A stretch of 55,537 nt of DNA, from contig UQTU01000018.1 of the NCBI GenBank assembly GCA_900544135.1, positions 1 through 55,537 on the forward strand, in the 5' to 3' direction. The DNA is from an uncultured Collinsella sp. (GTDB lineage Bacteria; Actinomycetota; Coriobacteriia; Coriobacteriales; Coriobacteriaceae). The notes beneath the pieces were generated by a model. That model made no database searches, was not told the origin of the DNA, and was given only the letters and a program-made list of their open reading frames with translations. Numbering within the stretch: the stretch's first letter is position 1; every line of letters starts with the position of its first letter. Position numbers and translations under genes: made by a program. Shown here piece after piece: positions 40,548-50,021 of this stretch.

Positions 40548-42057
40548 GGTAGTCCCTTCGTACACGCGGTCCCTGGTCGTCGGTACGCAGACGCGCCGAC
40601 GGGTCCGAGTTCAAATCGATTCGATTATATCCGCCGCCCGCGTTGCGAGGGCTGGGGCGCTGAGGACGACCTTGCGGCGCCGTTCGCTGACGCGGGCGGG
40701 CTGCCGGCTCGGTCGCAGAGCCATCCAGGACGGTAAAACCGTTACGCGAAGATCGCTCGCCGCGCACGTGGGGCACGCCGGCGGTACTCTCATCCATAAC
40801 GGCAAAGCTCTCGCGGCGGCGGTCATACTCATCGCGGCGGGCGCTCTCGTACGAAACGCGCAGGATCAACCCGGCAAGCATGAGCGACACAATAATCGAC
40901 GAACCGCCGTAGCTAATAAACGGCAACGGTTTGCCCGTCATGGGAAACACGTTGAGGATGCCCAGCGCGTTAATCAAAAACTGCACTGCGAGAATGACCG
41001 CGGAGCCAGACGCCATAAGCGCGCCCCGGCGATCGGTCGCCTGCTCGGCAATGCGAAACGCCGAGTAGATCAGCATCGCAAACACCAAGAAGAACAGCAC
41101 GGTTCCGACAAAACCGACTTCCTCGCCAATGATGGCCAGGATGTAGTCATTGTGCGCCTCGGGCAGATACGAGTACTTCATGGTTGAGTTGCCGATACCG
41201 CGGCCGAACAGACCGCCCGAGGCAAAGGCCATAATGGCAAGCGTGGCCTGATAGCCGTCACCATACTCGTCGGCCCAAGGGTTCAAGGCAACCTGAATAC
41301 GCACCATACGGTACGGCTCTGCGACAAGCGCAATCACGATCACGAGAATGCCGAAGATTAGCACGCCGATGATAAATCTGGGGTCGAGACCCGCAAACAA
41401 CGCCATGCACATGAGGGTCAACAGGATGATCAGGACAGTACCGAAATCGGGCTGGATAAAGATCAGAAAGAGCGAAATGCCCAGGTAGATGCCCATCTTG
41501 CGAAGGAATTCGTTGATGTTGCCACCGGGCGAAAAGAAGCGATCAAGCATGATGGCCGAATACGCAATGGCAAATGGCTTTAAAAACTCGGAAGGCTGGA
41601 ACTGAATACCGGCGATGTTAAGCCAGCGCGTGGCGCCACGGCTGCCGCTGCCCACCAAGAACACCAGAAACAGTAGCCCTATCATGCCTATGAGGAAGAT
41701 CCTGAGCACATCCTCCCCAAACCAGCTGTCCGGCAAAACGCGCACGATGGCAATCAGCGCCAGAACACCGACCACGGCAAGCGCGGCCTGTCGACCCAGA
41801 AAAAACGTCGCCGAGCCATTCTCGTGCAGCGCCTCGACCGAAGACGCCGAGTACACCATCAGCAGGCCAAAGCATACCAAGGTAAACAAGCAGGCCATGA
41901 ATATCAAACGGGGGCGCATGATACGGGCGGGAACGCCGGCAATATAGCGTTCGCTAAACGACTGCCCGCCGCGGCTGGAACGCGGTGTGCTGCGCCGCGA
42001 GGAAGCACGGTCCGAGTCGGGCCTCCTCGTACCTTGTCGGGGGCTCTCCTCTCTCAC
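40537..42057 (-). CDS. ftsW: SEDS glycan polymerase FtsW
   Basis: Septal peptidoglycan polymerase, 506 residues, ten membrane segments. Family signatures are GSRGATRWLNIAGIQFQPSE near residue 145, with the conserved GARRW-type loop, QPDFGTVLII near residue 215, and the catalytic-region LPEAHNDYILAIIGEE near residue 305, followed by GKPLPFISYGGSSI. Both cytoplasmic ends are long and basic: about 45 residues at the N-terminus and about 110 at the C-terminus, rich in Arg, Gly, Pro. The start is GTG at 42057 with AGGGG 5 nt upstream, right after murD. Confidence 0.95.
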   Translation of the reverse strand: MREESPRQGTRRPDSDRASSRRSTPRSSRGGQSFSERYIAGVPARIMRPRLIFMACLFTLVCFGLLMVYSASSVEALHENGSATFFLGRQAALAVVGVLALIAIVRVLPDSWFGEDVLRIFLIGMIGLLFLVFLVGSGSRGATRWLNIAGIQFQPSEFLKPFAIAYSAIMLDRFFSPGGNINEFLRKMGIYLGISLFLIFIQPDFGTVLIILLTLMCMALFAGLDPRFIIGVLIFGILVIVIALVAEPYRMVRIQVALNPWADEYGDGYQATLAIMAFASGGLFGRGIGNSTMKYSYLPEAHNDYILAIIGEEVGFVGTVLFFLVFAMLIYSAFRIAEQATDRRGALMASGSAVILAVQFLINALGILNVFPMTGKPLPFISYGGSSIIVSLMLAGLILRVSYESARRDEYDRRRESFAVMDESTAGVPHVRGERSSRNGFTVLDGSATEPAARPRQRTAPQGRPQRPSPRNAGGGYNRIDLNSDPSARLRTDDQGPRVRRDYHDR

Positions 42058-42065
42058 CGCAACCC

Positions 42066-43472
42066 CTATTCCATTTGTGATTTCGCTGCAGCGGCAAGCT
42101 GGGCCACGTAGTCCTTAAACACGCGGCCGCGCTCCTCATAGCCCGAGAACTCATCGAACGAAGAGCAGGCAGGAGAAAGTAAGATCACGTCACCACGGCT
42201 CGACAGCGAACGGGCGACGTCCACGGCGTCGCGTAGGTCATCCGCCTGGGCGATATCCACATCGCCATCGACATCGGCCTCGTCCATAGCGGCGGTGAAG
42301 CGCTCGCGCGCATCGCCAAAGCAGACGACCGAGCGCACGTTGTCCATAACGACGCGCGCGAAGTCCGTGAGCGGCGTGCCCTTATCGTGGCCGCCGAGCA
42401 GCAAGATCACGTCGTCATCGGGAAATGCCGTCAGTGCCTTCTCGACCGCATCGGTGTTGGTCGCCTTGGAATCGTTGACGTAGCGCACGCCGTCAATCTC
42501 GCCACACGGCTCCACGCGGTGCTCGAGCGGCTGGAACGAGGCAAGACCGCGGCAGACACCATCGACATCGGCACCGACCGCCAAGGCAGCCGTGGCGGCG
42601 CACAGGGCATTGATAACATTGTGATGGCCCGAGATCTTGAGCTCGGATGTAGCGATGAGCGGGGTCTCGACGCCCTTCAGGCGCACAATCATCTTGCCAT
42701 CGCGCACAAAGGCGGCATCCTCGCCCTCAGGCTCGTCAAAGGCAACCTTGCAGATGCGACGACCCGGCGTGTAGATGTACTCATCGAACTCGTGAATGCC
42801 GGCGTCTTCGACGTCGACAACCGCCAGATCGTCATCGACCATATTGTCAAACAGTTTGATCTTGGCAAGCGCGTAGTTCTTATGGCTCTTATGCCAGCCC
42901 AAGTGGTCGGGAGTGATGTTGAGCAGCACCGCCACGCGGGGGTGGAGCTCGGTTGTCGTAGCAATCTGATAGCTCGAGAGCTCAGCCACAAACCACTCGT
43001 TGTGGGCTCGGCCGTCAATCTCGTTGACCGGCGGCTCGCCGATGTTGCCGACAGCAACGCTGGCCTCGCCGGCAGCCTTGAGCAGATAATCAGTCAGCGA
43101 CGTGGTGGTCGTCTTGCCGTTGGTGCCCGTGATGGCAATCCAGTTATCGGGCGACAGGCGATAGGCAAACTCGGGCTCACCCATAATCTGGGCGGCATGC
43201 TCGCGCCCGGCCTTAAAGAAGCCCGAGAACTCCGAGATGCCCGGGCACGTCACGCATACGTCATAGGCGCCCTCGACCTGTTCGGTCCCATAGACAAACG
43301 ACGCACCAGCAGCCTCGAGCGCACGCGTGGCGTCATTGGGCTCAGAGGTGCCGCCGCCATACACGGTAACGGCGCTTACGCGCTCGGGATGTGCCAGCGC
43401 CCAGCGGGCGACATCGAGACCGGATTTGCCCTGACCCAAAACGAGCAGGCTAAAGACATCAGCAAGAGGCAT
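42066..43472 (-). CDS. murD: UDP-MurNAc-L-alanine-D-glutamate ligase
   Basis: Adds D-Glu in the cytoplasmic stage of peptidoglycan synthesis, 468 residues. The Rossmann N-terminus is LLVLGQGKSGLDVA, the P-loop is AITGTNGKTTTTSLTDYLL near residue 113, NITPDHLGWHKSHKNYALAK near residue 188 is the central signature, and YVNDSKATNTDAVEKAL near residue 330 begins the C-terminal domain. The start ATG at 43472 has no strong Shine-Dalgarno and lies 9 nt after mraY, which suggests coupling. Confidence 0.96.
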   Translation of the reverse strand: MPLADVFSLLVLGQGKSGLDVARWALAHPERVSAVTVYGGGTSEPNDATRALEAAGASFVYGTEQVEGAYDVCVTCPGISEFSGFFKAGREHAAQIMGEPEFAYRLSPDNWIAITGTNGKTTTTSLTDYLLKAAGEASVAVGNIGEPPVNEIDGRAHNEWFVAELSSYQIATTTELHPRVAVLLNITPDHLGWHKSHKNYALAKIKLFDNMVDDDLAVVDVEDAGIHEFDEYIYTPGRRICKVAFDEPEGEDAAFVRDGKMIVRLKGVETPLIATSELKISGHHNVINALCAATAALAVGADVDGVCRGLASFQPLEHRVEPCGEIDGVRYVNDSKATNTDAVEKALTAFPDDDVILLLGGHDKGTPLTDFARVVMDNVRSVVCFGDARERFTAAMDEADVDGDVDIAQADDLRDAVDVARSLSSRGDVILLSPACSSFDEFSGYEERGRVFKDYVAQLAAAAKSQME

Positions 43473-43481
43473 GAAAGACCA

Positions 43482-44501
43482 CTATCCCAACTGGAAGAAC
43501 AGGGCAAGGCCAACGGCACCAAAGGCCGCAGCGATAATCCAAAAACGGATGACGACCTTGGTCTCGGCCCAGCCCTTCTTTTCGAAATGATGATGGATGG
43601 GCGCCATAAGGAAGACGCGCTTGTGCGTAAAGTGGAAGTAGACAACCTGAATCATGACCGACAGGGTCTCAACGATAAACAGGCCGCCGATGATGAGGGA
43701 GACGACCTCGGTGTTGGTCATGATGGACGTGCAGGCAAACGCGGCGCCCAGGGCAAGCGAGCCGGTATCGCCCATAAAGATGCTCGCCGGATAGCAGTTG
43801 AACCACAGAAAGCCCAAGCAGGCACCGGCACACGCGGTGCAGAAGATGGACAGGTTCACGTCTCCGTGCAAAAACGCCATGGCAGCCATGGCGAGCATGG
43901 CAATCATGGAGGTGCCGCCAGCAAGACCGTCAAGGCCATCGGTCAGGTTCACGGCATTAGAAAGACCGGCGATCATCAGCCAGCAAAAGACAATGTAGAG
44001 CCACGGGAACGAAAGGCCGCAGATGGTGGTCGAAAGAACACCGAGGTCAATCGTCAGGCCGCCGGGAAAACGAATCTCGGGGGCGACGCCGCACCAGTTA
44101 ACGGCAAGTACCGTAAAGGTGACACAGATAATGGTTAGACCGATCATCTTGGCATGAGGCGTCAGACCGAGCGAGCGCCCATGCGTAACGGAGGTCAGGT
44201 CGTCAATCAGGCCCAGCACGCCGGTCGCCAGCGTGGCGAGGAGCACGAGCACGAGCTCGGTGGTGAGCTTGCCCATCAGCAGGCAGGTCAGCGAGATCGC
44301 GACGAGGATGACAACGCCACCCATGGTGGGCGTTCCCTGCTTAACCAAATGACGCTTGGGGCCGTCGGCACGAACCTGCTGGCCGATACCCTCGACCTTA
44401 AGCAGCTTGATCCACCACGGCATGAGCAGCAGCGCAATGGCAGCGGCGATGCCAAGCCCCAAAAAAGCCTGATACGTTGGATACGAGGGATTGCCGAACA
44501 T
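43482..44501 (-). CDS. mraY: Phospho-MurNAc-pentapeptide transferase MraY
   Basis: Membrane enzyme that makes lipid I from UDP-MurNAc-pentapeptide and undecaprenyl phosphate, 339 residues, about ten helices. Signatures are KQGTPTMGGVVIL near residue 54, NAVNLTDGLDGLAGGTSMIA near residue 180 with the conserved Asp pair, FMGDTGSLALGAAF near residue 240 and MAPIHHHFEKKGWAETKVVI near residue 294. The start ATG at 44501 is 3 nt after the murF stop. Confidence 0.97.
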   Translation of the reverse strand: MFGNPSYPTYQAFLGLGIAAAIALLLMPWWIKLLKVEGIGQQVRADGPKRHLVKQGTPTMGGVVILVAISLTCLLMGKLTTELVLVLLATLATGVLGLIDDLTSVTHGRSLGLTPHAKMIGLTIICVTFTVLAVNWCGVAPEIRFPGGLTIDLGVLSTTICGLSFPWLYIVFCWLMIAGLSNAVNLTDGLDGLAGGTSMIAMLAMAAMAFLHGDVNLSIFCTACAGACLGFLWFNCYPASIFMGDTGSLALGAAFACTSIMTNTEVVSLIIGGLFIVETLSVMIQVVYFHFTHKRVFLMAPIHHHFEKKGWAETKVVIRFWIIAAAFGAVGLALFFQLG

Positions 44502-44504
44502 GGG

Positions 44505-45929
44505 CTAGCACACACCTTCCACAAAGCGGTCGAGCTCAACAAAGCGGGAACCCTTGACCAGTACAGCATCATGTTTTTCAAGCGCGCCGCCCATGCGGTC
44601 GAGCACCTGCTGATAATCGGAGAACACCTGGATGCGGTCCTCGTCCATACCCATCATGCGCGCGGCATCGGCCATAAGCTGGGCCAGCTCACCACCCACG
44701 CACGCCAGCATGTCGAGCTTCTTGGCGGCGGCATAGGCGCCCACGAGCTCATGCATGCGAGGAGCCTCATCGCCCATCTCGCCCATCTCGCCCAGGATCG
44801 CCATGCGAGACCCCGTGCACGAAAGCGAGCACAGCAGATCGAGGCCAGCAGCCATGGATTCGGCACTGGCGTTATAGGAATCGTCAATGACGCGGGCACC
44901 GCTCTTGGCGCGCTTAATCTCCTGGCGGTGACCGGTGATCGTGAGGCCCCTAAAGGCAGTATCGATCTGCTCGGTCGTCACGCCCAGGCGATAGGCAACC
45001 GCGGCGGCCTTAACGGCATTAGGAACGGACTGCACGCCGGGGATGGCAAGCATGGTATCGATCGTCTCACCCTGGCCAAAATCGAGCGTAAAGACCGGAC
45101 GGCCCTCGTCATCAACACGAATGTCGCGGGCACGGACCTCATCATCGTCCGAGACGCCGGCCAGCATCACGTCGATACCAGCAGGCTGGGCGAACGTATC
45201 GCGAATGAACGGCGTAAAGTCGTCCTCGCCGCCCAAAACCAGCAGCGGCAAGAAGTCGCCAGCGGCGCACATACCCTGGACAATCTCGGCCTTAGCGCGG
45301 GCGATATTCTCGCGGCTACCCAAAATGCCGATATGAGAGGTACCAATCTTGCTCACGATGGCAAGGTTGGGATTGGCGGACTGGGACAGGCGCTCAATCT
45401 CGTGGAAATGGTTCATGCCCATCTCGAGCACCAGGACCTCGGTATCGGCCGGAGCGGAAAGCACCGTGAGCGGCATGCCGATCAGGTTATTGAAATTGCC
45501 CTTGGTGGCCCAGACACGATAGCGCTTGGCGAGCACGGCGGCGAGCACGTCCTTGGTCGTCGTCTTGCCGATGGAACCGGTAATACCAACGACCAGGCAG
45601 CCAAGCTCCAGACGGTACGTGTGCGCCAAACGCAGCAGAAAGTCCTCGGGATCATCGGTCAGCAAGATGGCACAGCCCTTGTCCTGCGCCAGCGAGACCA
45701 GCTCGGCCTCGGGCTCACGCGTCATCACGACGGCGCCGGCACCCGACTGGACGGCACGGGAAGCAAAATCATTGCCGTCGACGTTTTCACCGGGAAAGGC
45801 GACGATAATCGTCCCTTCCTCGACCTGGCGCGAGTCGATAACGCACCCGCGGCATACCCGATCGGCTTCTCCCGTCACGGTTCGGGCCCCTGTTGCGGCC
45901 GCGAGGTTGTTGACGGCGATCTCTATCAT
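44505..45929 (-). CDS. murF: UDP-MurNAc-tripeptide-D-Ala-D-Ala ligase
   Basis: Adds D-Ala-D-Ala to finish the muropeptide, 474 residues. The N-terminal domain has GCVIDSRQVEEGTIIVAFPG near residue 28, the P-loop is VGITGSIGKTTTKDVLAAVL near residue 113, EMGMNHFHEIERLS near residue 163 is the central motif, and DDSYNASAESMAAGL near residue 350 starts the C-terminal domain. The start ATG at 45929 has GGGGAG 6 nt upstream. A minus-strand TACAAT (45967-45972) in the 126-bp gap before it may be a -10 box. murE, usually just upstream, is absent. Confidence 0.96.
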   Translation of the reverse strand: MIEIAVNNLAAATGARTVTGEADRVCRGCVIDSRQVEEGTIIVAFPGENVDGNDFASRAVQSGAGAVVMTREPEAELVSLAQDKGCAILLTDDPEDFLLRLAHTYRLELGCLVVGITGSIGKTTTKDVLAAVLAKRYRVWATKGNFNNLIGMPLTVLSAPADTEVLVLEMGMNHFHEIERLSQSANPNLAIVSKIGTSHIGILGSRENIARAKAEIVQGMCAAGDFLPLLVLGGEDDFTPFIRDTFAQPAGIDVMLAGVSDDDEVRARDIRVDDEGRPVFTLDFGQGETIDTMLAIPGVQSVPNAVKAAAVAYRLGVTTEQIDTAFRGLTITGHRQEIKRAKSGARVIDDSYNASAESMAAGLDLLCSLSCTGSRMAILGEMGEMGDEAPRMHELVGAYAAAKKLDMLACVGGELAQLMADAARMMGMDEDRIQVFSDYQQVLDRMGGALEKHDAVLVKGSRFVELDRFVEGVC

Positions 45930-46055
45930 TGCAGCTCCCCTGTAAACCTAATAATGCTATCGGCGTATTGTATCCCAGCGCCGCACATGCGTGGTGCAGG
46001 GCATGTGAACACCCTCATATGGGACAACAAACCACGCCCCAAAGATTGTAACCCC

Positions 46056-47921
46056 CTACTTCGTGTGCGGGATACCCAGCACGTCGAGCGCGTTGGCCAT
46101 AATGGACTGGAACGGCACCGCAGCGGCATCTGAGCCGCTCGGCGTTCCGTCGAGCGTGATATAGCACAGCACCTTGGGCGATTGTGCCGGTGCAAAGCCC
46201 ATAAAGGACGACATGTAGTTCTCCTTGAGGTAGCCGCCGTTCTCGTCGGCACGTTCGGCCGTACCGGTCTTACCCGCCACGTCATAGCCGTCAACCGCGC
46301 CGCCAACGCCCGTTCCCTCGGACACGACCGTCTGCATGCACGATGTCACCTGGGATGCGGCGTCCTCCGAAATCGCGCGCTCGCCTTCGCCCCAGTCCTT
46401 CTCGTCGCCTTTGCTGGACTTATAGAAGTGCGGTGTCATCATCACGCCGCCGTTGGCGATGCCGCCCACGGCGCGTGCGATCTCAATCGGCGAGACGGAC
46501 AGCGCCTGTCCAAAGCTCATCGAGCCCAGCGTGGCGCCGTCATACTGGTCACGCTCCTTGACGATACCCAGGCTCTCGCCCGGAAAATCGACACCAGAGC
46601 TGTGACCGATGCCCCACTTGTCCACATAAGCGGCAAAGTCATCGGCACCGATCTTGCGCCCCACCAGGACAAAGCCCACGTTGGACGAACGGCGCATCAT
46701 CTCGCGCACATCCATGGTCATGGCGTAGTCGCGCTTGTCGGCATCGGTGACGGTATCGTCGCCCACCTTGATGCTCGCCGGCACCTCAAACGACGTACTC
46801 GATCGCACGACGCCCAAGTCGAAGCCGGCGCCCGCCACGAGCGTCTTAAAGACCGAGCCGGGCTCGTAGGCGTCGGTGACCAGGCGCAAGTTCATATCCT
46901 CGGTCTTGGCGTTTTCCAGATTGGTCTGGTCGTAAGTCGGATACGAGCAGGCTGCCAAGATCTCGCCTGTCGTAGGATCGGTGACCAGCGCCGAGCCGTT
47001 CTTGGCCTTAGTCTTCTCAACTGCCTCTGCCAGGGCATCCTCGGCCGCACGCTGGATATTGACGTCGAGCGTCGTCACGATATCAACGCCGTCGACCGCA
47101 GCCACCTTTTTATAGGCACCGCCCGCGATATAGCTGCCGTCCCTCGCGCGCTCGCGTACGAGAGAACCGTTCGTGCCGGTCAGAAGCTTGTTGTATTGCT
47201 TTTCGAGACCCGTCAAGCCATCGTTGTCCACATTCACTACACCCAGCACCTGCGATGCCAGATTGCCGTATGGATATACGCGCTTCATGGCCTGCTCAAA
47301 AAGCACACCGGGCAGGTTCTTCTTCTCCAGCGTCGCAGCATCGTCTTCGTCCACCTGGCGTTTGATATACACCCAGGTTCCATCGGACTCAACGAGCTTG
47401 CGGCAGGTCTTTTTATCGATTCCAGTTGCCTTGACCAGCGCCGACACCGTCTTGTCAACGTCCTCGACAAGCTGCGGGTTCACGGCGATGTTGCGACATT
47501 CGACCGACGACGCCAGCACGTTACCGTTGCGGTCGTAGATGGTGCCACGTTTGGCATAGAGGGTCTGCGCAAGCAGGCGACGCGCATCGGCACGCTCGCG
47601 CAGTTTATCGGCTTCGACAACCTGATAGTCGGCAAGGCGAAAGACGCCCAAGCCCAAGCCAAGCCCAATGAATCCCATGACGGCTTTGCGGCGAGGCAGA
47701 GGCGTGCCTGTGAGCCATTCGGTCGGCGAACTCTTGCGCGACCTGGTGTTATGCACTTGAGGGCCGCCCGAGCCGCGAAGTCGCGACGCCGGGTCGTTGC
47801 CACGGGACCGCCCGGCGTTGTAAGATTGCCGACCCGTTCCTTGATAACCAGAACGTCCCCGCGACGAGGGACGTCCAGAACCGCGGCCCCTATCGGAACC
47901 GCGGCGATAGTCATTTGTCAT
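46056..47921 (-). CDS. ftsI: Class B penicillin-binding protein (FtsI/PBP2 type)
   Basis: Septal transpeptidase partner of FtsW, 621 residues. The cytoplasmic tail of about 80 residues is rich in Arg and Gly, followed by one membrane segment (about 80-95). The dimerisation domain begins AKRGTIYDRNGNVLA near residue 123. Transpeptidase motifs are the SxxK in YEPGSVFKTL (Ser356), SSN at 412-414 and KTG at 551-553. There are no C-terminal PASTA domains. The start ATG at 47921 is 17 nt after ftsL, with a weak Shine-Dalgarno. Confidence 0.95.
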   Translation of the reverse strand: MTNDYRRGSDRGRGSGRPSSRGRSGYQGTGRQSYNAGRSRGNDPASRLRGSGGPQVHNTRSRKSSPTEWLTGTPLPRRKAVMGFIGLGLGLGVFRLADYQVVEADKLRERADARRLLAQTLYAKRGTIYDRNGNVLASSVECRNIAVNPQLVEDVDKTVSALVKATGIDKKTCRKLVESDGTWVYIKRQVDEDDAATLEKKNLPGVLFEQAMKRVYPYGNLASQVLGVVNVDNDGLTGLEKQYNKLLTGTNGSLVRERARDGSYIAGGAYKKVAAVDGVDIVTTLDVNIQRAAEDALAEAVEKTKAKNGSALVTDPTTGEILAACSYPTYDQTNLENAKTEDMNLRLVTDAYEPGSVFKTLVAGAGFDLGVVRSSTSFEVPASIKVGDDTVTDADKRDYAMTMDVREMMRRSSNVGFVLVGRKIGADDFAAYVDKWGIGHSSGVDFPGESLGIVKERDQYDGATLGSMSFGQALSVSPIEIARAVGGIANGGVMMTPHFYKSSKGDEKDWGEGERAISEDAASQVTSCMQTVVSEGTGVGGAVDGYDVAGKTGTAERADENGGYLKENYMSSFMGFAPAQSPKVLCYITLDGTPSGSDAAAVPFQSIMANALDVLGIPHTK

Positions 47922-47938
47922 ACTCAGCTACCGTCTTG

Positions 47939-48409
47939 CTACTGAGCGGTCGCGGTCGCGTTGGCGCCCGCGGCTGCATCCTGCGAAAAGTCAAGTGTAA
48001 CGCTCTCGCTGGGCTCCACCATGCCATAAGCGCCCGCAAGGTCGCGAATGCGCGTGTCGGCGCCATAGACCGAGTGCATGACCTCCAGGTCGGAGCTCTC
48101 ATCGGTCGCCTTTTCGAGCGTGTTGGTAAGCTCGGCGTTGCTGTTGAGCACCTGGGCCGTAACGCCGGCGAGCGCCACGCGGGCGACGCCGATCGTCATG
48201 AAGATAGCCGCAATGATGCAAAACGTTTTAAGAACGCTCATGAAAACCGGGCTTACCGCCTGGTTTGCCTGACGGCCCGCGCCCGTGTAGACATCAAAGC
48301 GCGGCGTGCGCTGCTCACGGGGAGCAACGGGGGCCTGCGGCGTCTCACGATAGGCGGGCATGGCGTTCATATCATAGGCGAGTGCTGCGCTTGAAGTGTT
48401 GTAGCCCAT
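47939..48409 (-). CDS. ftsL: FtsL-like septum protein
   Basis: A small bitopic divisome protein, 156 residues. The cytoplasmic N-terminus is about 55 residues long, then one membrane segment (about 57-80, SVLKTFCIIAAIFMTIGVAR) and a short extracytoplasmic coiled coil (LNSNAELTNTLEKATDESSD) that ends AGAYGMVEPSE, typical of FtsL/DivIC. Sequence identity is weak, as usual, so the call rests on its position between rsmH and ftsI and its architecture. The ATG at 48409 has GGGAGG 9 nt upstream. Confidence 0.85.
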   Translation of the reverse strand: MGYNTSSAALAYDMNAMPAYRETPQAPVAPREQRTPRFDVYTGAGRQANQAVSPVFMSVLKTFCIIAAIFMTIGVARVALAGVTAQVLNSNAELTNTLEKATDESSDLEVMHSVYGADTRIRDLAGAYGMVEPSESVTLDFSQDAAAGANATATAQ

Positions 48410-48499
48410 GATATGCCGCCTCCCATCCCGAGTACGTTGGTAGTGTGTTTAAGCTTCGTTTATGGTGCGAGCGGGAGGTCCAATATCGCGCGGTCGCGC

Positions 48500-49465
48500 C
48501 TACAGACGCTGCGCCACGCGGATTTTGGCTGATCTCGCCCGAGGGTTGCGCTCAACCTCATCAGGCTGGGCAACCAGGGGTTTGCGGGTGATGACCTTGA
48601 GTATCGGCACGTTGCCGCACACGCACACCGGAATCTCCGGCGGACACGTGCACCCCTGGCTCATCTCCTTAAAGTGGTTCTTTACGATACGGTCCTCGAG
48701 CGAGTGATACGAGATGACGCAGATACGTCCGCCCGGGTTGAGCCACCTGGCGGCGGCATCAAGCCCTCGTTCGAGCACATCGAGCTCGTGATTGACCTCG
48801 ATGCGAATGGCCTGGAAACTAGTCTTGGCCGGGTGTCCGCCATGCCGACGAGCGGCAGCCGGGATACCCGCCTTGATGATCTCGACAAATTGGCCGGTGG
48901 TTTCGATCGGTTCTTGCTCGCGGCGGCGCACGATCTCGCGCGCGATCTGCGAGGCAAACTTCTCTTCGCCGTAGACGCGTAGAATCCGGGCGAGGTCGTG
49001 TTCGTTATAGGTGTTGATGACCTCAGCTGCGTTTAAGGTGTTATTACCCGGATCCATCCGCATGTCCAATGGGGCGTCCTCGTTATACGAAAAGCCCCTG
49101 CCAGGGATATCGAGTTGCGGTGACGAAACGCCCAAATCGAACAGGAAGCCATCGACCCCGGGCACCTCGGCCGAGCAAAGCAGCTCGTCCAAGTCGCCGA
49201 AGTTGCCCTTCAGCAGCTGGTGCGGAACTCCGGGAACCTCGCGGTCCAGACGGGCGCCAGCGGCCTCGAGGGCCATGTCGTCCTGATCGACGCCGAGCAA
49301 AAGGCCCGTCTCCCCCACCTGCGCGGCCATCTTTACCGAATGGCCGGCACCGCCAAGGGTGCAATCGCAGACAACGGAGCCGCTCTTTAGCCGCAGCGAC
49401 TCAAGCACTTCGCCGAGCATGACAGGTTCATGCCGATATTCTTGTGTCAAGATCCCACGCTCCAT
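48500..49465 (-). CDS. rsmH: 16S rRNA m4C1402 methyltransferase RsmH
   Basis: SAM-dependent N4-methylation of C1402 in 16S rRNA, 321 residues (formerly MraW). YRHEPVMLGEVLESL at the N-terminus, VVCDCTLGGAGHSVKM near residue 32 (SAM site), DGFLFDLGVSSPQLDIPGRG near residue 106, and ICVISYHSLEDRIVKNHFKE near residue 252 are signatures. The ATG at 49465 is taken; a TTG at about 49447 with GGAG 9 nt upstream would give the more typical N-terminus MTQEYRHEP and is a real alternative. Confidence 0.95.
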   Translation of the reverse strand: MERGILTQEYRHEPVMLGEVLESLRLKSGSVVCDCTLGGAGHSVKMAAQVGETGLLLGVDQDDMALEAAGARLDREVPGVPHQLLKGNFGDLDELLCSAEVPGVDGFLFDLGVSSPQLDIPGRGFSYNEDAPLDMRMDPGNNTLNAAEVINTYNEHDLARILRVYGEEKFASQIAREIVRRREQEPIETTGQFVEIIKAGIPAAARRHGGHPAKTSFQAIRIEVNHELDVLERGLDAAARWLNPGGRICVISYHSLEDRIVKNHFKEMSQGCTCPPEIPVCVCGNVPILKVITRKPLVAQPDEVERNPRARSAKIRVAQRL

Positions 49466-49485
49466 CCGTTACCCGTGCCTTGCCC

Positions 49486-49920
49486 TTACGAGAAGAAGAG
49501 GTCCAGCAGGGCCTCATCGTCATCGTCCTCATCGGCCGCGGCGCGATCCCAAACCTCAAGGTGGTCGTAGTTGCCCACAACCGTAACCTCGCGGTCGAGG
49601 TTCGCCTGCTTGCGGAGAGACTCGGAAAGACCGATACGACCGGCGCTGTCCACGTCCATCGACGTGGTGCGCTTGTTGATCGCCCTCATGAGCTTCTGGT
49701 CATTAATGTCACGCGGGTTAAAACCCTCGTGGCCCTCACGACCCGCGAAGAGTCCTTCGACCCACTTATCGAAGGCCTCGGCAGAGAACACGTACAGAGC
49801 ATCGACATCCAGGGCTTTAAACACGCGAACGTGCTCTCCAAGCTCCTCGCGAAGGGGCGCAGGCAGGGATAGACGACCTTTTGCATCGAGATTGCGCTCG
49901 TATGCACCAGTCATTCCCAT
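49486..49920 (-). CDS. mraZ: Transcriptional regulator MraZ
   Basis: AbrB-like DNA-binding protein that represses its own dcw operon in E. coli, 144 residues. Two MraZ repeats are visible with the DxxxR signature: NLDAKGRLSLP near residue 10 and DVDSAGRIGLSESLR near residue 88. An acidic tail DEDDDDEALLDLF closes the protein. The ATG at 49920 has GGAGGG 5 nt upstream. It is the first gene of the division block; a strong promoter and G-rich direct repeats lie directly upstream. Confidence 0.95.
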   Translation of the reverse strand: MGMTGAYERNLDAKGRLSLPAPLREELGEHVRVFKALDVDALYVFSAEAFDKWVEGLFAGREGHEGFNPRDINDQKLMRAINKRTTSMDVDSAGRIGLSESLRKQANLDREVTVVGNYDHLEVWDRAAADEDDDDEALLDLFFS

Positions 49921-49988
49921 GTGCGCCCTCCCCTCGGTTACTCAGATGGCACGTACGCGGGAAACCACCCCGCCTGTCGACGTCATCA

Positions 49989-50017
49989 ATAATATGGGGA
50001 ACCGCCCCATTTTTCAA
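49989..50017 (-). promoter_or_regulatory. mraZ promoter
   Basis: On the minus strand TTGAAA (50012-50017), a 17-bp spacer and TATTAT (49989-49994) form a near-consensus sigma-70 promoter. The spacer contains a GGGG/CCCC inverted repeat. It would give a leader of about 60 nt before the mraZ ATG. Confidence 0.75.
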
Positions 50018-50021
50018 CACC

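Noticed and set aside
44154..46133. Plus-strand ORF of 659 codons opposite murF
   Set aside because: Antisense of murF and mraY with no homology; similar mirrored ORFs occur opposite most GC-rich genes here.
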